Source: Pelobates cultripes (Eukaryota; Chordata; Amphibia; Anura; Pelobatidae). From it: a stretch of 64,000 nt of DNA. Below are positions 1 through 10,100 of the stretch, piece by piece. The stretch is taken from positions 107,771,309 through 107,835,308 of the forward strand of contig OW240921.1 of assembly GCA_933207985.1 (NCBI GenBank), written 5' to 3'. The notes beneath the pieces were generated by a model. The model was given only the letters and a program-made list of their open reading frames with translations. It was not told the origin of the DNA and did no database searches. Each line of letters begins with the position of its first letter. Within the stretch, counting starts at the first letter, position 1. The translations under genes and the position numbers were made by a program.

Positions 1-60
1 TCTCCCATAATGCTCTTACAGCCATCATGCTGGCAAAGCTTTATGGGAGAGGTAGTCCAC
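1..60. repeat. Interspersed repeat fragment (shared with about 10525-10590)
   Basis: The first 60 bases contain a 'tgctggcaaagctttatggg' stretch followed by 'gtagtccacaacatctggag'. A close relative lies near 10525-10590, with the same order of motifs (cataattcttgcaaagcatcagg, then gtagtctacagcatctggag). Two dispersed copies in one window indicate an interspersed repeat, probably a short non-autonomous element. The left boundary lies outside the window. Confidence 0.4.
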
Positions 61-426
61 AACATCTGGAGTGCAGACGGTTGCCTACCCGTGGTCTAAA
101 GGCCACACTTAATGTTACTGTTAAAAATAAAGCAATATGCTCTGCAGTTTCATAAAAACACAGTAATTTGTAAACTAGAAAAGCCAGAGACATTGCAAGT
201 ATCAAATTCATGTTTTGTGCTGAATCATTTTTAAATTTTGTGTTGAGGATAAAAAAGAAATACAACAGGATCTGTATCGTATCTTGCTATTTATTAATCA
301 TAACGAATGTAACGAAAAATGCTGCATCGCTCCATACCCTAATAAACATAAATAGTCAGCTCACCTGGTATGTTCTGAAAAATCGAAGATAGAAAATTCA
401 TAGCTGTATTGTTTTTCTTCTTTTAG

Positions 427-535
427 AGCCAATTGTTTCCAGTTGGCTGAGGACTTTTATAATGCTTGTAATCAGCAGAATCCTCCCTTGATAGAGTTTG
501 ACAGACTGTGTGCTCTGTCTAAAGACCTGCATTAG
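427..535 (+). CDS. Terminal coding exon of an unidentified gene
   Basis: A pyrimidine tract (gtttttcttcttttag) ends in an AG at 425-426. One frame then runs open for 36 codons to a TAG at 533-535, entered after the single base at 427. The peptide begins ANCFQLAEDFYNAC and ends in SKDLH. An AATAAA at 552-557, only 17 bases after the stop, fits a short 3' UTR. The frame has coding-like composition (Glu, Asp, Leu, aromatic residues) and the acceptor is strong, so this looks like the 3' end of a gene whose upstream exons lie left of the window. I do not recognise the protein. It could be a decayed exon, but nothing in it is broken. Confidence 0.5.
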
Positions 536-551
536 CTGGAATACACTTCAG

Positions 552-557
552 AATAAA
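552..557 (+). promoter_or_regulatory. Poly(A) signal AATAAA of the 427-535 terminal exon
   Basis: Canonical AATAAA in the plus orientation, 17 bases downstream of the stop codon of the terminal exon. Its spacing supports that exon being the gene's last one. Confidence 0.45.
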
Positions 558-1668
558 AGCCTGGCTTGCTAGTAGAACCAGCATCTGTGTGTTTTAAAAT
601 ATAGGCCATCCCTTCATTTTCATTGGTAGAAGAGAGAAAATGCATGATCAGTTCTTTATACCAAGCAGATATAAAAAAAAAAATAATAAAAAAAAATGCA
701 TGCCGGCAACACTCTTAGGTTTCTATACAAACTGTTTGTTTAACTGAAATTATTTGCAATTAACAGAGCAATATTTTTAAATTGCAATATTTTTAATCAG
801 GTGTGGATAAAATATGCACTAAGCTCAAAGTCTATACTACGTCACCGACATATCGCTTTAATACAACTGTTCCTGATTAATAATGAGGTGAGTTGATTTA
901 GCTTGATATTTAGAGTTTAAGCAAAATGCTGAGACAATATTTATAGTCAAAAGAAACAAACCTGGAATAATTAATTGATAAATTACAGTCTAGGGTCAGA
1001 GTGAATGCGGGACGGTGTTAGGAACGCTGGTATTTCAGATACTCATTTGCTTTCGGTTCCTCCCGAACTGCTAAAGGCTGAGTGATTATAGCTCGCTGTT
1101 CGGGTGTTGATTCGAACGTTCTCCAGAAGAAATTGCAGCATCCAAGTAAATTCTCCAAGCAATCAGACGCATACCCAAACATTAGCCTAAACTAGATGAA
1201 GGAATTAATTTATTCAGGCCAACTGGACGGTTTATATGCAATTCCCCATTCAAGGGGTTTACCGTGACAAATTCCAGGGCCATTAAGTTTTGAAAGGAAA
1301 TTGATTTTTGTTAAATTAAGTATATGTTAATATATGAGAAACATGGCATTGCAGGATCCTTCAGCCAGTGTCATTATTTAGTTCACGTGGTAGTTTACCT
1401 CACAGTGTACGGTTTGCAATTCCCAAAGTCAGCTTATTTTTACGTTCTTAATTATTATGTTTAAGCAAGATTCACTATTGGAGAATCGGTTTAGGCACCT
1501 GTGATGGGTTTCATTTTTTTTTTTGTCTTTTCACATAGTAACAGGTTTATTGACATTTTAAAAATCAATATTTAGGGAATGAAAAAGAACTGTGATTGAA
1601 TATGCAAATGCAGGTCTGCTTTGGAAAGTGTAAAAGAAGAAACTTTGGCATTATTGGGATATTGTCAG
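558..1668. other. Intergenic DNA, no gene seen
   Basis: AT-rich, apparently single-copy sequence with A and T homopolymer runs. I found no open frame with splice sites and no clear element boundary here. Confidence 0.5.
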
Positions 1669-2135
1669 TTAAAGCGACACTATAGTCACCTGAACAACTT
1701 TAGCTTAGTGAAGCAGTTTTGGTGTGTAGAACATGCACCTGCAGCCTCACTGCTCAATCCTCTGCCATTTAGGAGTTAAATCCCTTTGTTTATGAACCCT
1801 AGTCACACCTCCCTGCATGTGACTTGCACAGCCTTCCATAAACACTTCCTGTAAAGAGAGCCCTATTTATGTTTTCTTTATTGCAAGTTATGTTTAATTA
1901 AGATTTTCTTATCCCCTGCTTTGTTAATAGCTTGCTAGACCCTGCAAAAGCCTCCTGTATGTGATTAAAGTTCAATTTAGAGATTGAGATACAATTATTT
2001 AAGGTAAATTACATCTGTTTGAAAGTGAAACCAGTTTTTTTTTCATGCAGGCTCTGTCAATCATAGCCAGGGGAGGTGTGGCTAGGGCTGCATAAACAGA
2101 AACAAAGTGATTTAACTCCTAAATGACAGTGAATT
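1669..2135. mobile_element. TTAA-flanked foldback MITE, cut by an assembly gap
   Basis: It starts at a TTAA (1669-1672) followed by the recurring terminus AGCGACACTATAGTCACC. The segment around 1780-1850 (taggagttaaatccctttgtttatg, then cacacctccctg) recurs as its reverse complement around 2055-2128 (ggaggtgtgg, then ataaacagaaacaaagtgatttaactccta). The element is therefore a long inverted repeat and the right arm runs into the N run. TTAA target sites and this terminus fit the piggyBac/Kolobok type of MITE; the superfamily is inferred. Confidence 0.7.
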
Positions 2136-2235
2136 NNNNNNNNNNNNNNNNNNNNNNNNNNNNNNNNNNNNNNNNNNNNNNNNNNNNNNNNNNNNNNNNN
2201 NNNNNNNNNNNNNNNNNNNNNNNNNNNNNNNNNNN
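2136..2235. other. Assembly gap (100 N)
   Basis: Exactly 100 N, the usual placeholder for a gap of unknown length. It falls in the right arm of a foldback element, a structure that commonly breaks assembly. Confidence 0.95.
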
Positions 2236-2690
2236 ACCAGAAACACATAATACATCCCTTATACACAAATACACACTGCTTCCACTACACACAAACACAC
2301 TGCATCACCTGCACAAACTGGTAACCCTAAACACTACATACCATAAGCACACATATTAGATCCTCTACAATAACACATAACACATCCCCTACACACTCCA
2401 CTCTCTGTGAGTGAACTCATGGGTGGGTAGAACTTATGAGTGGGCCTTATGGGCATACTCACCGTCAGGCCCTGGGGCCCAGACCTTGAGCTGTGTAAGG
2501 GGCCCCAAAAAAATGGAGCTGCTTCCAATTCTCCCAGAACATTGAATTTTGTGACCACAGTTGCAAACAGCTCCAGAGATCCTGTTCTACACCAGACCAG
2601 TGGAGCCAAACTGCAGCCCATCATCATCCTCATCTGCTTGTAAGTAGGCAATCTAGTATATTATTAGTGACACTAATCTATAATTTACCT
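2236..2690. repeat. Interspersed repeat also found after the second gap (34600-34830)
   Basis: The stretch from about 2470 to 2665 (gcccagaccttgagctgtgt, then catcctcatctgcttgtaag) is closely matched at 34620-34825. It is preceded by a CA-rich tract (2236-2400). Both copies follow a 100-N gap directly, so this repeat may extend into both gaps. Confidence 0.65.
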
Positions 2691-2692
2691 CA

Positions 2693-3290
2693 CATTAAAG
2701 GGACACTATAGCTTAATGAAGTGGTTCTTGTGTCTATAGCTGGTCCCTGCAGGCTTTTTAATGTAAACACACACTGTGTGCAGCACTGGCGTTAGTTCAT
2801 ATGGCTGATCATATGGGTGGGGCATTGTGATGTGACATGTGGGGGCAGCAAATTTTTATTTTGTCTAGGGCGGCAAAAATCCTTGCACCGGCTCTGATCC
2901 TGGGTAGGTGCACCAGTCTACTTGACTGGTTTTGCCCCCCAGGCCTAAGGCTGCCAGCCCTCCCCTGGCCGCTGGGGAGGTCTTTTGGCGGCCGCTGGCG
3001 GACTTGTCCTGGCGGCCGCTGGGGGAGCTGCGCTGGCTCTGCTCCCCAGCACGCAGCTGAATGAGACCGGCGCCGGAATATGACATCATATTCCGGCGCC
3101 AGTCTCATTCAGCAGCGCGCGAGGGCGGGAGGGCACTAACACAGGAAGCACCTCTAGTGACCGTCTGAGTGACTGTCACTAGCAGTGTCACTTTAAATCA
3201 ATGTAAACACTGCCTTTTGTCTGAAAAGTCAGTGTTTACGTTGAAAAGCCTGTAGGGACATGCTATGACACCAGTACCACCACATTAAGC
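2693..3290. mobile_element. TTAA-type MITE interrupted by hAT-like sequence
   Basis: The left end at about 2693 (TTAAAGGGACACTATAGC) carries the same terminus as the other TTAA MITEs in the window. The matching right arm lies around 3195-3290 (gtgtttacgttgaaaagcctg, then accaccacattaagctg). Between them lies GC-rich sequence of hAT type, including a TGCACCGGCTCTG end near 2896 and a palindrome at 3057-3112. The exact insertion boundaries and target duplication are not clear. Confidence 0.5.
3057..3112. repeat. Near-perfect palindrome with GCCGGAATATGA core
   Basis: Two 27-base arms with one mismatch are separated by 2 bases. The arm motif GGCGCCGGAATATGA is closely related to the loop sequence of the much longer palindrome at 51751-51935, and CATATTCCGGCTCCGG occurs at 24640. 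This looks like a shared internal module of a non-autonomous hAT family. Confidence 0.7.
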
Positions 3291-3537
3291 TGTGTGTGTG
3301 CATCTGCTAGTGAGTGAGCTTGCTTGCATGCGTGTGCCTGCTAGTGAGTGAGCTTGTGTTTTTATGTCAATGAGCTGATGTATATAAGTAAGATTGTTTG
3401 TCTATGAGGCTGTGTATCAATGAGCTTGTGTGTGTCACTGAAATGTCAGTGAAATTGCCTGTGTCTGCATGTGCGTATGCTTACTGTATAATTAAACGTT
3501 TTACCCTGAAAGGACCAATATTTTATATTAGAAAAGG

Positions 3538-3585
<48 letters not shown>

Positions 3586-4558
3586 CTCAATCATCTGTCC
3601 TGGCAAGACATAGCCTTACATATTACACGCGACAATATATGGCGCAGTGACTTATGGGGCTGGCACAATTTTTTTTTCCAGGGCTGCTTTGTATCCCCAG
3701 TCCGGCCCTGCCTCCTACCACTTGTGCTATTGCTGAGAGGTGCAGGAGGGCAGGCTGCTTGTCAGTGCACAGCTCTTCTGCTCTCCCAGCACTGGACACA
3801 GGAGACAGGATAATGGAGCCCCCATTACTTACTCCGACAGTAGGTAAGCAGGAGGAGAAGGGGTTATTAGATTTGTATATGTGTTAGAGTATGTGCTAGT
3901 ATACTGGTATCAGTGTGTTAATATGTGTATATGTATGTGTGACAATTTGTATCTCTGTGTTAGTCTATGTATGTATGCCAGTGTGTGGGTATGCATATTA
4001 TGTGTCTGATATTGTATTTGTGTGTCTGTGTCTATGTATTCATGTAAGTTTATGTATTATGTGTATTAGTTTGTGTCGATGATTGTGTGTTAGTGTGTGT
4101 ATTAATGTGTGCCTCTATGCATATCAGATTGTATTAATGTATACATGTTAATGTGTATGTCAGTATGTATATGTTAGTGTATATCTACATATTCATATTA
4201 GAATGTGTGTATGTATGTTTCTGTGTCTATGTGTGAACATGTTCCTAATTAGATTGGGATATCTGGCAGTTAAGTTGTGAATTTTGTGGACATGTAGACA
4301 TGGTTAAATACATGCATGTGAATGGACATCTCTGTATATATGTTTAAATGTTTTCATTTGCTAGCATGTTATGTACGTGTGGCTAATTATGTATATGTTT
4401 GTATAAATGAAGGTAAGGATTTTACTCACATCAAGCTTTAGTGCTGCCACATTGGTGTTCACATAATGCTTTGTTTGCTATCATGTTACAATTCCACTAA
4501 CAATTTTAAGCAAAAAAAAGAAACGGCCTGTGGAAAAAAAAAAAAAGATAGACGCAGT
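3291..4558. repeat. GT-rich simple-sequence tract with a (TA)n run
   Basis: Degenerate TGTG/TATG-rich sequence fills most of this stretch, with a (TA)n microsatellite at about 3539-3582. A TG-rich tract continues from about 3890 to 4400. The short open frames here are low-complexity and I call no gene. Confidence 0.6.
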
Positions 4559-4924
4559 ACAGTGGCGTACTAAGGAGGTGCAGGTGGGGGAGGGAGCAGT
4601 CCGCCACGGGTGTTATTAATTAGGGGGGTGCCATCCAGAGCCAGGGATGTGTCATGTGTAATCTGTGCGGCCGCACAGTGCCCCATGGAATCTGGGGCAT
4701 TGGGTGGCCAACACAGCTCGCACGTGCAGAGGCCAGCAATTGCTTAAAAACTGACCACACGGAAGGAGAGTTGAGACGGAGCTAATAAAGTCATGGGCGG
4801 GGCTTAACACGGCCCTCACCCACTGCTGTTACTGCTGCACATGGAGGGAAGCAAGAAGTAATCCATGCTTCCCCAACTTACAGACGCCAGGGAAGGATTT
4901 CAGGGAATCCACTCCTCCTCCAGC

Positions 4925-5350
4925 CCATACTGTCTGTAAGAGAGAAAGTGTGTGTGTGTGTGTGTGTGTGATGGTCCTCTTTAAACTGTGTTTGAGTGTA
5001 TGTGACTGTCTGCCTGTAACTGTGTATGTATGACTGCCTGTGAGTGTGTGTGTGACTGTCTGCATGTGACTGTATGTGTGACTGTCTGCCAGTAACTGTG
5101 TGTGTGAGTGCCTGGCTACAACTGCGTGTGACTGCCTGTAACTGTCTGTGTGTGCCTGTGTAACTGTGTGTGTGACTGCCTGTGACTGTATGCATGTGAC
5201 TATGTGTGTGTGACTGTCTGCCTGTGATTGTGTGATGCTGCCTGTAACTGTGTGTGACTGCCTGTGACTGTGTGCGTGTGACTGTCTGCCCGTAACTGTG
5301 TGTGTTTGTCTGCCTGTAACTGCGTGTGTTTGACTGCCTGTAACTGTTTG
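4925..5350. repeat. Degenerate TGTGACTG(T/C)C(T/A)G minisatellite
   Basis: Imperfect tandem units of about 10-20 bases built from 'tgtgactgtctgcctg' and 'gtaactgtgtgtg' variants. The 208-residue minus-strand frame across it (Thr/His/Ser/Gln only) is a by-product of the repeat. Confidence 0.75.
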
Positions 5351-5983
5351 TGTGGGGTGTGCAGGGATTTTGTAGAAGGAGTCAGGGGTTTTGTATTGGG
5401 GCAGGGGTCTTGTATACAGATGGCTGAGCAGAGGATTTGTTGAAGGGTGGTGCATGTGTTTTGTTGACGGGGGCAGTACAGGGGTCTGTAGAAGGGGGAT
5501 GTCAGGGGTTTTACAAAGTTTACGAATTTACGAATGCAATATATGAAAAAAACATTTTTTTAATTTTGCGGATGTTTTTTTAAAAAACATTTTTGGAGGG
5601 GGGGGGGGGTTAGTGTCAAACACAGGATCCTCCCTTGGTGCCAAATGCTTAATGTATGCCTCTTTGCGCAGAGTGAGGTTTTAACAGAAATAAAAATCTT
5701 TTTTTAGCAGTTGGGGCAACAGACCCATTCTGGCACATGGACTAGTCATTGACATAACTGAATATAAAGAGGAAATGTATCATTCTTGAAATGCATCCTT
5801 GGCTAGTATTAGTAACACTGAGGGCACTAGAGTATGACATTATACCTGAAACCTTTAATCAGAGTCTACTAGAAGGAGAGTTTGGCACAAGTGATAGAGA
5901 TTTCTTCACCATTGGTCATTAGGTAAGAACTTTTTATATACTTATTTATTTTGCACATATTTCTTTCTCTGAGGTTGAGGTAA
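5351..5983. other. Intergenic DNA, no gene seen
   Basis: Mixed low-complexity sequence, including a G10 run near 5600 and A/T runs. No splice-supported open frame was found. Confidence 0.4.
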
Positions 5984-5988
5984 CTAGG

Positions 5989-6512
5989 TGTCACGTAGTA
6001 AAACTCCAACATGCAGAGTTAAGGATAAAGGAGAGACAGCAAAAACAAGAACGAGCCAGAGTCAGGTACACAGTAATAGGGAAACAAGACAGGCAAGGGT
6101 TAAAGACAAACTCAGTCAGAGTCAGGAACAAAGTCAAATGTCAATATCAGATTAAACACAATTAATCAAAGAACACACTAAAGGGTACTTTGAACAGAAA
6201 CCACAAAAGGGCACAGCAGATAGGACCAGAAAGGTTTAAATACCTTTAAGTGTGTTCTGATTGGTCCGTGTCATGCCTGCTACTCCAAAACTTGTGTGTA
6301 TGGAGGCAATTGAATAACGTGGACCAATGGTTGCCAGAAGTGACATGGAGCTACCACTGCCCCTTTAAGTACGTGCTCTGTATGCAAGCAGCATTCTCTC
6401 TTATTACATTCGACCCGCGCAACCGATCATACTAATTAGTGTGTGTGGCCTGCTCCAAAGCAGGAGTGCTAGTGGAGGATTCTGGCCAGCACGAGGAACG
6501 GGTAACCCTACA
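5989..6512 (-). mobile_element. Candidate solo LTR (Ty3/gypsy-type size)
   Basis: The segment starts TGTCACG and ends CCTACA, giving TG...CA termini. It is flanked by CTAGG (5984-5988) and CCAGG (6513-6517), a 5-base duplication with one mismatch. On the minus strand it has a CCAAT box (ACCAATCAGAACACAC) about 15 bases upstream of a TATTTAAA box, near 6233-6265, which fits a minus-strand LTR promoter. No retrotransposon coding region adjoins it. The mismatched duplication keeps confidence moderate. Confidence 0.5.
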
Positions 6513-7077
6513 CCAGGATAATAAAAGGCTTATGATTTCACTTGGGAAGTTTTTGTTTAAGATAGAGGCTCATGGTAATGGAAATGCTTTTTCAGAATTA
6601 CTTCTTTCATCATAATTCTTCAGATCCTATGAATCAACTGCACCTTAAAGAACTGTGGATGCAGTAATGATGTAGTTTAAAGAATAATACTGGCAAATAA
6701 GGCAGAGGTGGAGTTTAAATTTAATGCATATGATGTAAGTAAAAAAAAATAGTGTATTTAACAAAATTTGCTAAAGTTTATATTAAATACTTTTATTCAC
6801 AGCTTTCTCTGGCTAGTTGCACATCTTCAACTAATCTAGAGATCTCTAACTGAAATTTAAACTGACTTCTAATTTAGGAAGCTGGCTGATAACTAAGCAG
6901 TGTGACTGTTCTTCAGCTGTCCGTCACATTACTCCTCACAGCAAAACGTAAACTAGTTTGTAAGTTTACAAACAACATTGATGACAAACTGAATTCTGAT
7001 TACAATTTAAATCCTGTTTGACCTGTGCAAGGCATTATAGAGCAATGACAAACATTAATTTGGAATAAATTACAATG

Positions 7078-7083
7078 TTTATT
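7078..7083 (-). promoter_or_regulatory. TEX12: TEX12 poly(A) signal AATAAA
   Basis: The plus-strand TTTATT reads AATAAA on the minus strand, 79 bases downstream of the TEX12 stop codon. It supports a short 3' UTR and 7162-7306 as the last exon. Confidence 0.65.
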
Positions 7084-7161
7084 AAACAAAATTCTGTCTC
7101 ACGTAGAAATTAATATAGTAGAAGCAATAAATGACAACATATCTTCCATTTGTTGCTGTTT

Positions 7162-10100
7162 TTACTTCTGCAGCGTCTTTGCAATCACAGTAAGCTGGCT
7201 CCTTAGGCTTTCCCTTTTCTCCTTTAAATGGCCTTCCAAAGACCTGGCTTCTTTAAGGATTTCATCAAACTCCTGCACATACGAGGCGTCTACAACAGAT
7301 TGCTCACTTCACATTAAAAAAAATATATATATATAAATATATTTTTAAAATCTTAACATAAATCAAAAGAAAATAATGTCTAGTGCTGGCAAGTAAAAAA
7401 GAAAAATAATACATACAATAAGGACATAGCTCAACATTTTCTATGATAGTAGACTTTCTGTTTACTCCACAAATAATTATGAGAATGAGACCTAATGTCA
7501 CCCATGTTCCAGTTCCCTGAAACTCCTCTTTAAATTAGAAAGCCCTCTCATAAAACCAGTCATGGTGGAGAAGTACAGAAATCCTCTCCCTTTTTTTAGA
7601 ACACGCTAACTCATTGTCACCGTATTATATACACAGCAGTGATTAAAGGGAACTCTGACTTGTGTTCTAGCTGCATGCCATTAAATTTAACTCTGATCTC
7701 CCTGACAAGTCTACTATCTGTGCAACAACTTGAGGTCATGGAAAAAATCGCACTAAACACCACACATTTATACTTAGGTGTTCAGCTCCATTTCCCCAGA
7801 TAAGGCAAGTCAATATCTTGTACAGATGCCCCTCGAAGATCCATTTGATAAATTTGCTTGTAATTAATTACCTGTCCATTCAGGGGAGAACAACCACACA
7901 CACCTAAGACCTACGGGGTGGTTTCTCAGCAACAGGAAGGAAATAAGTGCATAACTGCATAGCACGGACTATCAAGCACCTGTGGGGAGCACGTTGTGAT
8001 CTTAACTCAAAAACTTCCTGTCATCATAAATTTTGCAGGGTAATTAAAAATACCAAATCTTAGGTTCCCTTTATGAGCTTTGCTGCTTCAGAAAATGAAT
8101 ACAAATCTACAGGCGATACTCAAAAAATTAGAATATCATGCAAAACTTCATTTATTTCAGTAATGCAACGTAAAAGGGGAAACGAATATATGAGATAGAC
8201 GCATTACATGCAAAGCGAGATAGTTCAAGCCGTGATTTGTCATAAGTGCGATGATTATGGCTTACAGATCATGAAAACAACAAATCCGCAATTTCAGTAA
8301 ATTAGAATATTGTGAAAAGGTGCAATATTCTAGGCTCACAGTATCCCACTCTAATCAGCTAAGTATGCCATAACACCTGCAAAGGGTTTCTGAGCCTTTA
8401 AATGGTCTCTCAGTCTGGTTCAGTAGGAATCACAATCATGGGGAAGACTGCTGACCTGACAGTTGTGTAGAAAACCAGCATAAGGAGGGAAAGCCTCAAA
8501 AGGTAATTGTGAAGGAAGTTGGATGTTCCCAGTGCTGTATCAAAGCACATTCATAGAAAGTTATGTGGAAGGGAAAAGTGTGGAAGAAAAAGGTGCACAA
8601 GCCTCAGGGATGACCGCAGCCTGGAGAAATTGTCAGGAAAAGGCCATTCAAATGTGTTGGGGACTTTCACAAGGAGTGGACTGAGGCTGGAGTCAGTGCA
8701 TCAAGAGCCACCACACACAGACAGATCCTGGACATGGGATTCAGATGTCGTATTCCTCTTGTCAAGCCGCTCCTGAACAACAAACAATGTCAGAAGCGTC
8801 TTACCTGGGCTAAAGAAAAACAGACCTGGTCTGTTGCTCAGTGGTCCAAAGTCCTCTTTTCTGATGAGAGCAACTTTTGCATCTCATTTGGAAACCAAGG
8901 ACCCAGAGTCTGGAGGAAGAATTGAGAGGCACTCACTGCAAGACGCTTGAAGTCCAGTGTGAAGTTTCCACAGTCTGTGTTGATTTGGGGAGCCATGTCA
9001 TCTGCTGGTGTTGGTCCACTGTGCTTCATTAAGTCCAGGGTCAACGCAGCCGTCTACCAGGAGATTTTGGAGCTCTTCATGCTTCCTTCCGCAGACAAGC
9101 TTTATGGGGATGCTGACTTCATTTTCCAGCAGGACTTGGCACCTGCCCACACTGCCATAAGCACCAAAGCCTGGTTCACTGACTGTGGGATTACTGTGCT
9201 TGATTGGCCAGCAAACCCACCTGACCTGAACCCCATAGAGAATCTATGGGGCATTGCCAAGAGAAAGATGAGAGACATGAGACCGAACAATGCAGAAGAG
9301 TTGAAGGCCGCTATTGAAGCATCCTGGTCTTCAATAACACCTCAGCAGTGCCACAGGCTGATAGCTTCCATGCCACGTGGCATTGAGGCAGAAATTGCTC
9401 CAAAAGAGGCCCAAAAGAGTCCATATGCATGCTTATACTTTTCCGAGGTCCGATATTGTACACTCCTTGTTTTATTGATTGCATGCAATATTCTAATTTA
9501 CTGAGATTGTGGATTTGGGGTTTTCATGAGCTGTAAGCCATAATCATCGCACTTATGACAAATCACGACTTGACCTATCTTGCTTTGCATGTAATGCGAC
9601 TATCTCATATATTAGTTTCCCCTTTTACGTTGCATTACTGAAATAATTGAAATTTTGCACGATATTCTAATTTTTTGAGTATCACCTGTACAGACTTTGA
9701 CCAACTCCTGTTGGAGGTAGAAACAGAACTGATATATGGATGAAGACGTGCTATGGTGGTAGGAGTAAATTGTTGTTATTAATGGTCCTTTCCCTAACAC
9801 CAAGTGGGGAATGAATTTAAAATGTGACTACTTGAGGATCTACCCATCTTAAGAGGAACCCATATTTATTTCTAGGACACAATTAAACCAAGTACATGCA
9901 CATAGGATTTTGGATCCAGGAAATTAGGGCGTGTCAATAAATATATCAAAAGAAGTTGTTAATTATGTAATTAAAATCACAGATTTTTGTGAAGAGTCAT
10001 ATTACTTTATGCTGGTATCAGTGAAAATGATATAGCAATATTATACTATTTATACATACCTCAATGTCCTTGCATACTTAGAAAAAAATAGGTTTATTTC

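Noticed and set aside
1085..1130. tRNA-like B-box (tgattcgaacgttc)
   Set aside because: No matching A-box at proper spacing and no cloverleaf could be drawn.
4829..5455. 208-residue Thr/His/Ser/Gln frame on the minus strand
   Set aside because: Low-complexity translation of a TGTGACTG repeat with no splice or start context.
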